The notes below the pieces were generated by a model. It worked only from the letters and a program-made list of their open reading frames with translations. It had not been told where the DNA came from and did not search any database. Of a stretch of DNA of 64,000 nucleotides, positions 34,178-44,000 are shown one piece after another. The DNA is taken from positions 339,143-403,142 of the forward strand of contig JACIXR010000001.1 of assembly GCA_014360495.1 (NCBI GenBank), written 5' to 3'. This DNA is from a bacterium. Lineage in GTDB: Bacteria; Armatimonadota; JACIXR01. Made by a program: the position numbers and the translations under genes. Every line of letters begins with the position of its first letter. The first letter of the stretch is position 1.

Positions 34178-35620
34178 ATGAAGGAAATATTGATGAAAGC
34201 AATTGAAAGGGCTCTTGAGGAAGGTGCCTCCTTCGCCGATGGCAGAATAGTGAGGAGGAAATCGGAGGAAATCTATGTTAAAAACGGCAGACCAGAGAGA
34301 ATAGAGATTCAGGAAGAAGTGGGATTGGGGTTGAGGGTTATTTGGAAGGGGGCGCTTGGCTTTGCCTCAACCAACGAACTTAACCCCGAGTCCGCAAGGG
34401 AGACAGCCGATATGGCGATTCAAATGGCGAAGGGAGCCCATAATGCGGGGCATATGGATGTTAATCTATCGGAGGAGGAGCCGGGAAAAGGAAGCTTCAA
34501 GTTCCCCTATGAGAAAGACCCATTTGATATCCCTCTCCCCGATAAAGTTGACTTTCTCTTGGAATGCGACCGCCTGATGAATGTCTCCGATAAAATAAAG
34601 GTGCGGGAGAGCATTCTCCACTCGTTGAAAGAGGAGAAGCTCTTTGCCTCAAGCGAAGGAGGGGATATTGAGCAGATAATCACCCTCTGTGGAGGTGGAA
34701 TCTCCGCAACGGCGGTGGAGGGGAATGAAAGCCAGCAGCGTTCCTATCCCGCTTTAGGTGGGAATTACGCTCAGACGGGATGGGAATTCGTTGATAGCCT
34801 CGACCTCCCAGCGAATGCAGAGAGAATAGCGAAGGAGGCTGAGGAACTCCTCAATGCTCCTCCCTGCCCATCGGAGGAAAGGGCGTTAATCATCGGAAAA
34901 TCAATGCTTGGGCTCCAAATTCACGAATCCTGTGGTCATCCCTCGGAAGCCGATAGGGTCTTCGGCTATGAAACATCCTTCGCTGGCGACACTTTCCTAA
35001 CGAGGGATAAGTTGGGGAATTTCAGATACGGTAGCCCTCTCGTCAACATAGTCGCTGATGCGACATTGGAGAAAGCCCTCGGTCATTTTGAATATGATGA
35101 CGAGGGTGTTAGGGCGCAGAGGATAGAGCTCGTCAAAGAGGGTATCTTCCAGAACTACCTCACATCAAGAGAGACAGCTTATAAACTGGGGATAAAATCG
35201 GGTGGCTGCGCGAGGGCTGATGGATACCGCAATCTCCCGATAATAAGGATGACAAATATAAATTTGGAGCCGGGCGATTTCTCCCTTGATGAGCTCATCC
35301 AGGAGACGAAGAAGGGATTGTTGATTGAGGAGTATTCCTCTTGGTCAATAGATGATAAGAGGCTTAATTTCCAATTCGCTGGCGAGATTGGTTGGCTCAT
35401 AGAGGATGGAGAGGTGAAATGGATGGTGAAAAATCCCACCTATACGGGGATAACTCCCCAATTCTGGAATTCACTTGATGCATTAACGAACAAATCAACT
35501 CTATTTCTTCTTGGCGTTCCTAACTGCGGGAAGGGGGAGCCGATGCAAGCAATGTATGTAGGGCATCAAGTTCCCTACGCCCGCTTCCAAAATGTGAAAA
35601 TTGGAGTGATGAAGAGATGA
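34178..35620 (+). CDS. tldD: TldD metallopeptidase subunit
   Basis: A 480-aa PmbA/TldA-family protein with the TldD metal-binding HEXXXH motif in LQIHESCGHPSEADR, plus GGCARADGYRNLPIIRMTN and GEPMQAMYVGHQVPYARF at the C-terminus. TldD/TldE form a heterodimeric protease that cleaves small unfolded or leader-bearing peptides, known from microcin B17 and CcdA processing; the substrate here is unknown. The frame opens at a TTG at 34169, but GGAGG sits 10 nt before the ATG at 34178. The TldE gene overlaps its stop by 4 nt. Confidence 0.95.
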   Translation: MKEILMKAIERALEEGASFADGRIVRRKSEEIYVKNGRPERIEIQEEVGLGLRVIWKGALGFASTNELNPESARETADMAIQMAKGAHNAGHMDVNLSEEEPGKGSFKFPYEKDPFDIPLPDKVDFLLECDRLMNVSDKIKVRESILHSLKEEKLFASSEGGDIEQIITLCGGGISATAVEGNESQQRSYPALGGNYAQTGWEFVDSLDLPANAERIAKEAEELLNAPPCPSEERALIIGKSMLGLQIHESCGHPSEADRVFGYETSFAGDTFLTRDKLGNFRYGSPLVNIVADATLEKALGHFEYDDEGVRAQRIELVKEGIFQNYLTSRETAYKLGIKSGGCARADGYRNLPIIRMTNINLEPGDFSLDELIQETKKGLLIEEYSSWSIDDKRLNFQFAGEIGWLIEDGEVKWMVKNPTYTGITPQFWNSLDALTNKSTLFLLGVPNCGKGEPMQAMYVGHQVPYARFQNVKIGVMKR

Positions 35621-36903
35621 GGGCGAAAGAGATAGCCAAGTTCGTCTTGCATAATACGAAGGGAGAAGCACAGGTAAATGTGCTGGATTACTCCCATTAT
35701 CTCATAAGATTCACGAGAAATAGCGTTCACCAGTCCATTCAGGAGAGGGGTTTCTACGCAAGCGTAAAAGTTGTAATGGATAAAAGAGTTGGTGAAGCCT
35801 CCTCTAACTTAGTCGATGAATCTTCATTGAAGGAGATGATTCAAAGAGCGGAGATTATAGCTTCCCTTTCCCCTCCCAATCTTGAGTTCGTCTCCCTCCC
35901 CAAGCCATCCCCTCTTCGTTTTTCCTCAATCTTCGTTGAGCCTCCTTCGCCAATTGAGGCAAGCGAGATAGTTAAATCTGCGATAGCAGTAGCGAAGAAG
36001 AAGAGTGTGGAGCTTTCCGGCTCTCTTTTCTGCAGGCAGGGAGATGTGTGCGTCCTGAATTCGCTTGGCATAGATTCTTCCGCCCCTACGAGCGAATACG
36101 CTTTTCGCCTCGTAGCGACTAAGGAAGATGGAAGTGGTTTCGCTTCCATCCAAACCTACGATTGGAGAATGATAAATCCAGAGGAGCTGGCTTTGGAGGC
36201 GGTTGAAAGAGCTTTAATGACGATAAATCCCAGGGAAATAGAGCCAGGCGAATACGATGTCGTCCTCCTTCCCTATGCAGTGGATGAGATAATGTCCTTC
36301 TTCGGTTGGTTTGGCTTCAACGCCCAAGCTATGCAGGAGGGAAGGAGCTTTTTGGAGGGGAAAATAGGCGAGAAGATATTTGATGAAAGCGTAACGCTCA
36401 TAGACGACGCCGAAAACGCCCAGCTGCCTTTCCCCTTTGACTGGGAGGGCGTGCCCAAGCAGAAAGTGGTTTTGGTTGATAAGGGAATAGCTAAGGGGGT
36501 GGTTTACGATTCCTTCACCGCTCATAAGGAGGGTAAGGAATCAACCGGTCATTCAATGCGTGGAGTTCCCTTCCCCTCCGATATGATTCTCTATCCCGGG
36601 GACTATTCTCTTGAGGAATTGATAGGGAGCTTGGATAAGGGCATCCTCGTGACTCGTTTCCATTATACCAACATCGTCCATCCAAAGCTCCTCATCTTCA
36701 CGGGAATGACCAGGGATGGAACGTTCTTCGTGGAAAAAGGAAAAATCAAATATCCCCTGAGAAATCTCCGCTTCACTCAGAACCTCGTAAACGCCTTCTC
36801 TGATAAAGTGCTTATTGGCAAGGAGGCAAAAAGAGGAGACCATTCCCTTGTCCCTCCCATTAGGCTAAATAGATTCAATTTCACAGGGATTTCCAGGGAG
36901 TGA
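35617..36903 (+). CDS. tldE: TldE (PmbA) subunit of the TldD/TldE protease
   Basis: A 428-aa PmbA/TldA-family protein lacking the HEXXXH motif, as expected for TldE. Family motifs include YSHYLIRFTRNSVHQSIQER, ERALMTINPREIEPGEYDVV, KGVVYDSFTAHKEGKESTGH and FHYTNIVHPKLLIFTGMTRD. It would pair with the upstream TldD to form the barrel-shaped protease. The ATGA overlap (35617-35620) indicates translational coupling. The next gene begins 5 nt after its stop. Confidence 0.93.
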   Translation: MRAKEIAKFVLHNTKGEAQVNVLDYSHYLIRFTRNSVHQSIQERGFYASVKVVMDKRVGEASSNLVDESSLKEMIQRAEIIASLSPPNLEFVSLPKPSPLRFSSIFVEPPSPIEASEIVKSAIAVAKKKSVELSGSLFCRQGDVCVLNSLGIDSSAPTSEYAFRLVATKEDGSGFASIQTYDWRMINPEELALEAVERALMTINPREIEPGEYDVVLLPYAVDEIMSFFGWFGFNAQAMQEGRSFLEGKIGEKIFDESVTLIDDAENAQLPFPFDWEGVPKQKVVLVDKGIAKGVVYDSFTAHKEGKESTGHSMRGVPFPSDMILYPGDYSLEELIGSLDKGILVTRFHYTNIVHPKLLIFTGMTRDGTFFVEKGKIKYPLRNLRFTQNLVNAFSDKVLIGKEAKRGDHSLVPPIRLNRFNFTGISRE

Positions 36904-36908
36904 TATTG

Positions 36909-39900
36909 ATGGGTAGATTCTTACTAACGCTCCTTCTTTTATCTTCCTTTTGTCTTTTCGCCTCTCAATGGAATACGATTGAGGGGAAATTCAATCAAAG
37001 GGATGGAGAGTTATATAGCGATGGGAAGATGAACTCTATCGCTATCCCAACTGAATCGCCGTTTTACGGTGAAGGGAAGTTTCAGGCTATATTGAGGGTA
37101 AATTCCCGCACTATTGAGGGTGGCTGGGCATTAGCGGGAATAATGCTTTACTTATCTCCTTCCAATTTTTGGCAATTGACCCTCGTTGAGGGACCAGAGG
37201 GAGAGCGATACGGGGAGCTGGCGGAGATGAGGAGCGGAATATGGCGGGCGGAGATAGAGGATAAATTGCCGGTCAAAAGAGGGGAAAAGCCCTTCACTTG
37301 GGATTATGCAAAGGATTATTTATTGAAAATGGAATTCAATCCACAGGGGATAAGGGGGGAGATAAGCGAGCTCGGGGAAAACAAGGCGGTTTATCAAATT
37401 GAGTTCCATTATCCTCCCTCCACCCAGGCTGTGAAAGGAGGAAAGATCGCCTTGAGGGCAGCTGGCTTGGATGTTGTCTTCTCAAAAATTAGCTTTGAGG
37501 GAACACCTATGGGATTAACTGGTGGTAGAGGGCAAAGGATAGCAATTTTCCGAAGCGATGAGGAGGGTTATCCTCGCGATTTAGGAGAGAAATTGGCGAG
37601 GGAGCTCGGAAAATTGGGGAAAGAGGTGGAGCTTTTGGATGAGCAATCCATCAAAAGCCAATCTTTCAATAGGGAAAATTATTTTCTTTTAATCCTTCCC
37701 GATGCAAGCTTCTTCCCGCTTTCAGCGAAGGGAAATCTCCTATCCTTCCTTGAGGCGGGCGGAAATCTCCTCTGCCTCGGTGGTCCCATCTTCACGAAAT
37801 CCCAAAAAATGGAAATGGAGAGATGGGAAAGGCTCCAAGAGGAGATAGCGAAGACGCCAGCGGAAAGGATAATCATTGATTTCGGGAAAGAGGATTTGAG
37901 CCAATGGAAAAGGGCTTCCAACGATTTGTCCTCTCCAGCTAAATTCAGCGTCGTCCCTGAGGGACCGAAAGAGGGAATGTATTCTTTGAAGTTTGAGGTC
38001 TCAAATCTAACTGGCTGGGATACACTGGCTTCCCCTCCCTTGAAGGAGCCATTCCCAGAAGGGCAAAACCTCACCTGCTTCTGGGCTAAGGGAGATGAGA
38101 ACACGAAGGCTATGCTATTTGAGTGGCGGGAAAAGGACGGCTCTCGCTGGATTGCCACCGTTCCCCTCTCCACCTCTTGGCAATACTATGCTCTCATTCC
38201 CGAGAAGTTTCCCTATTGGCCAGATAATCCCAGCAAGGGGAGGGGTGGTCCGGGTGACCGCTTCAACCCTCAGAACGCTGAATCATTTTCCATCGGCGTG
38301 GCGCTCGGACATAACACAAATCTCTCACCCGGTCCCCATACCATCTGGATAGCGGAGATAGGTTCAGCGAAAGCAGAGTATCCACCCCAACCCGACACCT
38401 CCCTTCCAACAATTGAGACCCTCTCCCCTTGGTATAAATACTACGAGCTTGACGACATGGCTTATATCAAAGCTTTCTCCACACAGGCTTTCCTTTCGGA
38501 AGATAGCAAGTTGGAGGGAGGATTTTCCCTTGTTTCTCCTGTCCTTCGGATGCGTGGGCTTGGCTTCAAGGGGCAGAGGTCGGGGCGCTTCATTCCCATC
38601 TTAGAGGCTTATGACAAAGACAATAATCCCCGCGGCTTCGCCCTTTCCCTCTATGTCAACTTTGTTCCTCCATATCTCGGCTCCATCTTCGCCCAAATGG
38701 GGATAAAGGACGCCAATTTCATAGAGAGGAACTGGGATTTCTTCTTCTCTTTAATTAGAAAAACAATAGAAAGAATGGAGGATGGACTCTTCCTCGTCAA
38801 GGCGGGTGCGGAATACTTCTCCTATTTCCTGGGAGACAGGGGAAAGCTGGGAGGGGAAATTAGTAACCTTTCCCAAAGCGAGAAAAATGCGGAATTTAGG
38901 ATGAGGATTTTCCGAGGCAAGGAGGAGATATGGAGCGAAAGCAAACCCCTCACCATTCCCCCTATGGGAAGCGCTCTCGTCTCCTGGGAGCTAACCGCTG
39001 ATGAGGTAGGTTCGTTTACAGTCAGGGGAGAGCTCTGGGAAGAAGGGAAATTGGTTGATGTTATTGAGCAGGAGGTAAGCGTTCAGGAGACGCCAAACGA
39101 CCCCAAGGAAGAGTTCGTCTACATAAAGAATGGCGATTTCTATCTCAAAGGCAAGAAATGGTATCCCCACGGTATGAACTACTGGCCATCCTACATCGCC
39201 GGACAGGAGAGAACGGAGTATTGGCTACATTGGTTAAGCCCAGGCTTTTATGACCCATTGATTATAGAGAGGAACCTCGCCCTCCTTGAGAAGCTGGGAG
39301 CGAATATGGTGAGCATTCAGCTCAGCAACCGTGAGCAGGTTCCCCAAGTTAACGATTTCCTCTTGCGAGCTAAGAAGCACGGCTTGAAGGTAAATTTGTT
39401 CATAGCTGGAGCACATCCTCTTTACAAGGACGAAGCTTTGTTCACTGATTTCATAAAGAACGGCAGATTCAAAGGAAACAGCACCATTTTCGCCTATGAC
39501 ATCGCATGGGAAACTCACTGGGGAGGATACAATGAGAGGAAGAGGTGGGATAGGGATTGGGAGAAATGGGTGATTGATAGATATGGAAGCATTGAGAACG
39601 CTGAGAAGGATTGGGGCTATCCCATTCCAAGGGATGAGAGGGGAAATGTAACTGGTCCATCCGACCAGCAATTGCGTCAGGATGGTCCCTGGCTGAGGAT
39701 GGCTTGCGCCTACAGCAGGTTCTTGGATGATTTCGTTAGCAAGGCTTATGGGAAAGTGGTGAGGAAGATAAGGGAGCTTGACCCGAATCATCTGATAAGC
39801 AATCGCGCCGCCTCCCAACCCTCATGGTCTGGTTGGTTCGCCTACGATATGATTGGGCAAGCGAAGCATCTGGATTTTCTCTCGCCCGAGGGGTATGGAT

Positions 39901-40805
39901 TGAAGCCAGAGGAGGCGGGATTCACGACCGCTTATGCCCGCTACATCAGCGAGGGGAAGCCTGTCTTCTGGGCTGAATTCGGCTTCAACATCCATCCCGA
40001 TATAACTCCCGAGAATATGAAAAAACAGGCGGATTATTACGCCAGCTTTTACGATATGATTCTGGATTCCCAGGCTAACGGCTCAGCCTGCTGGTGGTTT
40101 CCCGGAGGATACAGAGTTGATGAGCGAAGCGACTTCGGAATCATCAATCCGGACAACACACCACGCCCCGCCGCCCTCGTGTTCCAAAGATACTCTCGCT
40201 TAATTGAAGCTCCCAGGGAAATAGGAAAGCCACAATTGTGGATAACGATTGACAGGGATTTGCACGCAACGAACTACGAGGGAGTTTATAACGATAATAA
40301 GGCGAAATATGTGGAGGCAAGGAAGGAAGGGAAAGTAGTTGGGGTTAGGACGGCGGGAAGTGGAACGAATTCCCTCAATACTCCCCTCATCGCCGTCGGA
40401 AATGTTCCCTATAACGGTTCAAATCCTCATAAATACTTGAACGCGGAGTTCAATTGGGTCAGGATAAAGGATAGGGAGGGGAAATGGGTTGAGTTGTCCG
40501 AGGATGGGACTGTGGAAGTGAAGAAGGGGAAGAGGATAGAGATGCGGGTTTCTGTGGGGAATACGGGAATGGCGGAATGGGTAGCACCCAAGAATGCAGG
40601 AGGAAAGAAGGGTGGGGTTTACTTGCTGGTAGAGGGGGTAAATGCCAAGCATCCCATTCCCCAAAATTGCCCTCGCTTGAAGGATGTAGAGCTTTCCTTC
40701 TCATTACCACCAATTGATAGAGAGGTGCAGATAAAGTTATATATGGAGGCAGAAGGGAGAGCTCGTTTCGGGGAGATATTGAGGATAAAATTGATTCCGA
40801 AATAA
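36909..40805 (+). CDS. Secreted multidomain glycoside hydrolase, clan GH-A type
   Basis: A 1298-aa protein with a signal peptide (MGRFLLTLLLLSSFCLFAS). Residues about 20-205 look like a concanavalin/LamG-type domain. Residues about 215-300 resemble a class I glutamine amidotransferase-like fold (IAIFRSDEEGYPRDLGEKLA, then LLSFLEAGGNLLCLGGPIF). A jelly-roll carbohydrate-binding-like domain follows (about 315-480). A TIM barrel begins at about 741 (YLKGKKWYPHGMNYWPSY), with candidate acid/base Glu in AYDIAWETHWGG (about 864) and nucleophile Glu in VFWAEFGFNIHPD (about 1021), an arrangement seen in GH5/GH42-like enzymes. The substrate is unknown. An AGGGAG site precedes the ATG at 36909. It is the last gene of the thyA-like/tldD/tldE operon. 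Confidence 0.8.
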   Translation: MGRFLLTLLLLSSFCLFASQWNTIEGKFNQRDGELYSDGKMNSIAIPTESPFYGEGKFQAILRVNSRTIEGGWALAGIMLYLSPSNFWQLTLVEGPEGERYGELAEMRSGIWRAEIEDKLPVKRGEKPFTWDYAKDYLLKMEFNPQGIRGEISELGENKAVYQIEFHYPPSTQAVKGGKIALRAAGLDVVFSKISFEGTPMGLTGGRGQRIAIFRSDEEGYPRDLGEKLARELGKLGKEVELLDEQSIKSQSFNRENYFLLILPDASFFPLSAKGNLLSFLEAGGNLLCLGGPIFTKSQKMEMERWERLQEEIAKTPAERIIIDFGKEDLSQWKRASNDLSSPAKFSVVPEGPKEGMYSLKFEVSNLTGWDTLASPPLKEPFPEGQNLTCFWAKGDENTKAMLFEWREKDGSRWIATVPLSTSWQYYALIPEKFPYWPDNPSKGRGGPGDRFNPQNAESFSIGVALGHNTNLSPGPHTIWIAEIGSAKAEYPPQPDTSLPTIETLSPWYKYYELDDMAYIKAFSTQAFLSEDSKLEGGFSLVSPVLRMRGLGFKGQRSGRFIPILEAYDKDNNPRGFALSLYVNFVPPYLGSIFAQMGIKDANFIERNWDFFFSLIRKTIERMEDGLFLVKAGAEYFSYFLGDRGKLGGEISNLSQSEKNAEFRMRIFRGKEEIWSESKPLTIPPMGSALVSWELTADEVGSFTVRGELWEEGKLVDVIEQEVSVQETPNDPKEEFVYIKNGDFYLKGKKWYPHGMNYWPSYIAGQERTEYWLHWLSPGFYDPLIIERNLALLEKLGANMVSIQLSNREQVPQVNDFLLRAKKHGLKVNLFIAGAHPLYKDEALFTDFIKNGRFKGNSTIFAYDIAWETHWGGYNERKRWDRDWEKWVIDRYGSIENAEKDWGYPIPRDERGNVTGPSDQQLRQDGPWLRMACAYSRFLDDFVSKAYGKVVRKIRELDPNHLISNRAASQPSWSGWFAYDMIGQAKHLDFLSPEGYGLKPEEAGFTTAYARYISEGKPVFWAEFGFNIHPDITPENMKKQADYYASFYDMILDSQANGSACWWFPGGYRVDERSDFGIINPDNTPRPAALVFQRYSRLIEAPREIGKPQLWITIDRDLHATNYEGVYNDNKAKYVEARKEGKVVGVRTAGSGTNSLNTPLIAVGNVPYNGSNPHKYLNAEFNWVRIKDREGKWVELSEDGTVEVKKGKRIEMRVSVGNTGMAEWVAPKNAGGKKGGVYLLVEGVNAKHPIPQNCPRLKDVELSFSLPPIDREVQIKLYMEAEGRARFGEILRIKLIPK

Positions 40806-40834
40806 AGTGCCAGCCGAAGGCTGGCACTTCTTTG
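40805..40834 (+). terminator. Terminator of the thyA-like/tldDE/glycosidase operon
   Basis: An 11-bp stem AAGTGCCAGCC with GAA loop, beginning at the stop codon of the glycosidase, followed by CTTTG. Confidence 0.7.
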
Positions 40835-40869
40835 CCATTGCATCCTTGCGTAGGAGAGCAGCTCTATGT

Positions 40870-40955
40870 CATTGCGAGCCTCCCGAAAGGAAGGCTCGCA
40901 ATATCGGTTTCAAACCCTATCGGGTTTGAAAGCAAGTTGGCGAAGCCAATCTCGC
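40870..40955. repeat. REP/MITE-like element
   Basis: Contains CATTGCGAGCCTCCCGAAAG, which folds with the following GGAAGGCTCGC, then an inverted repeat TTTCAAACCC-TATC-GGGTTTGAAA, and ends GCGAAGCCAATCTCGC. A member of the dispersed intergenic family. Confidence 0.6.
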
Positions 40956-40978
40956 TTCCTCTTAATCAAAAATCCTCC

Positions 40979-41007
40979 TTTACTACATCGCTTTAATAAT
41001 TTATCAT
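40979..41007 (+). promoter_or_regulatory. Predicted promoter of the 1258-aa secreted protein gene
   Basis: TTTACT (40979-40984), 17-nt spacer, TATCAT (41002-41007), about 30 nt upstream of the start codon. Confidence 0.45.
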
Positions 41008-41037
41008 TTAATCAGTACATCAAAGAGGTGATGAGCG

Positions 41038-44000
41038 ATGAAAATCAGGACGATTCTTTTCCTTCTTTCAATCCTCCTTGCCTTATCCTCAATGGCGCAA
41101 CAGCTCAGCAATGGGGGTTTTGAGGAAATCCAAAATTCCTTTCCCACGGGATGGATTGGCTATATCGCCGGAAAGGGAAACGCCGAAGTCAAGCTGACAA
41201 CAGAATCCCACTCCGGAAAATATGCCATACTCCTTAAAGCCAAGAAGGACTCCGTCGCCGGTCTTAATCGCACTTATCCAACGGGCAAGAAGGGAGAGGA
41301 AATGCCTCTCGGAGACCTCTTCCCACGCCTTAAGGGCGTCTTCACCTTCTGGTTCAAGGTCAAAAAGGCGGGAAAGGACAATGTGCGCTTTTATGTCATT
41401 CCTATGGGAAAGGATAACCTTGAAATCGGTCCCGCTCGCACTACTTTTATAATCCCTTCATCCTTCGCCGGCGATGGCAAATGGCACTTCGGCGCCATCG
41501 CCTACGACTACACTGGTATGAAGGATGTTCGTTCGGTTCAAGTTGCTCCTCGCATCAACGAAGGTGGAAACGATGATGGTGAGGTCATCATAGATGATAT
41601 AAGTTATGTGGATTCAGTGGGACCTTTTATCGTTCCTCAGAGGATAGAGCTGCAGGGGAGTTCCTTCGTTTGTTCCTTCAAGAACGTTGGGGATAAGGAA
41701 GCGCGGGGGCTAAAAGCTCAGCTCAATCCACCAAGCGGAATCCAAGTTGATTCCTCCGAGAAAAACCTTGAATTGAAGCAAGGGGAGGAAAAGGAGATAG
41801 AGTGGAAGCTGTCCGGAGAAAGCAAGGGAAAGGTCGCTTTTCAACTGAGTTGGAATGCAAGTCCCCAAGTGGAGGATACCCTCTCCTATACCGTGGTTTA
41901 TGAGCCCTCGTTGAAAATCAAGCAGTTCTCCACCGCCAGAGCAGTCCTCTTCAGAGACGATAGCTACGAGCTTCGTCTCCTCCTCTCAAATGAAGGCTTG
42001 GCAACGGCGAAGAAGCTCACGATTTCCCTTTCCCCCAATCCTTTCCTCAAAATAAAGGAGAAAGTGAAAGCACTTGAGAGCATACCTCCATCCTCCGAAA
42101 GCGAGATAGTTTGGGAATTGAAGCCCATGAGAGAGGGAATCCATAAGTTGAAGCTGCAGGTCAATTATGAGGGAGGGAAAGAGGAAAAGGAGGTTTTGTT
42201 GGTTGTGAGCAAGCATTTCCCATCTTATGTCCTTTGGGAAAGGGGCATAAAATTGATTGATAAAAATGGAGATTTGATACTCCAAAACGATAATCTCCGC
42301 CTAATCTTCCCCAAGAATCCCTTCGGCTACGGCGTTTTCGCCTTAGATGTAAAGGATACGAGGGCAGGTTATATGAGAATGGCTCTTTCTCCCTATCTCG
42401 CCAATCTCATTTATAGAAGAAGGAATGGGAAGGAAGCGGAGATTCAGCTTTACGCTCAGCGATACGAGAAAAAGGAATCAGGAGACGAAATCCAATTGAT
42501 TTTCCCCGTTGCCTTCAAGGATGATGACGGCGTTAATTGGAAAATGAACATTCGCTTCACCGCCAAGAAAAACGATAAAAACATAGGAGTTGATTGGGAC
42601 TTATCCGCGGAGGATAGCGTTCATCTCCTCGCCATTCATTGCCCTCGCTTCTATGTTGGGGAGGGAGAGTTCGGCTCGGATAAGGATTATGCCCTCTTCC
42701 CCGGGCTATTCTATATGCTGAAAGGGGAAAGTTCCATATCCACTGAATTCGCCGACCCACCCTTCAACGACCAGCACGCTCCTCATCCCTATAAGATAAC
42801 CGTTCCCCTTATGACTTTGGTGAAGGACAAACATCTCGTGGGAATTATGTGGGACCCCTTGCAGAAATGGGATGGGGTGAATGTTTGTCCCTCCGCTCTC
42901 TTCGCCTCTCCCAATTGGCTTGAGGGGGAGGAAAACCATCTTTTCGGTCTTTTCCTTCCATCCATTCCCCGCTGGGTCAAAGAAAACGAGGAAAAAGCGA
43001 GCGAGCCCTATCTTCTCAATCCCCAGGTCAAGCTCTCCCTTCGTTGCTGGTTCATAGGAGGCTATCCTCTTGATATAACCGATTCGGTTGACTTCTATTT
43101 TGAGAAATTCGGCGTTCCTCCCTTGCCCTTAAAGGTTCGCAGTTATGAAGAGGAGCTTCAATTATGTGGCTGGAGCGATATACCGCCTCGCTATCAGCGA
43201 CTTTTAGGTGAGGTCAATTCCCTTGCCCAGAGATGTGCAATTGATATGGCTACGCAGAGGGAGGATGGCAGTTGGGGATTCAAGATGGACCCCCGAAACA
43301 CGGAGATGCTGAGGAGGTTCAATCCCAAGCGACCAAATTTAGGTGCTGAAGGCGACACGACTATCGGCACCTGCACATTCTTAAATGGCAGGGCAACAGC
43401 CCTACTTCGCTACACTCGCTTCACAAACAATCAACTCACTTGGGAGGCAGGTTTGAAGGCTCTCAACTACATAACCGACAATTTCACCCGTCCCGAGGGA
43501 GCGCAAACTTGGGAGATTCCCCTCCACGCCCCAGATATACTTGGTTCCGCTAATGGAGTTCACCTCTATCTTGAGGCTTATAAGATAACGGGAGATAAGG
43601 AATATCTAAAGAGAGCGGTCTTCTGGGCGAAGACTGGACTTCCCTTCGTCTATATGTGGAACGCTCCCGACCGCCCGACCATGATGCGTTATGCCACTAT
43701 ACCAATATTCGGGGTGAGCTTCTACAACGCCGCTCCCTGGTTCGGCACACCGGTTCAATGGTGCGGACTTGATTACGCCTATTCCCTTTTGAAATTGGCC
43801 GAATACGACGATAGCTATCCCTGGCGACATATCGCGGAGGGAATTACTCTTTGTGCTATGCAGATGCAGACGACGGAGGGAGAGCATAAGGGCGGTTATC
43901 CCGATTCCGTCAATCTTATGACCTATACCAAGAGCGACCCGGGGATGCTCAATCCGGCAGGGATTGCGAGGAATGTATATACGATTCGCAATCCCGGGGA

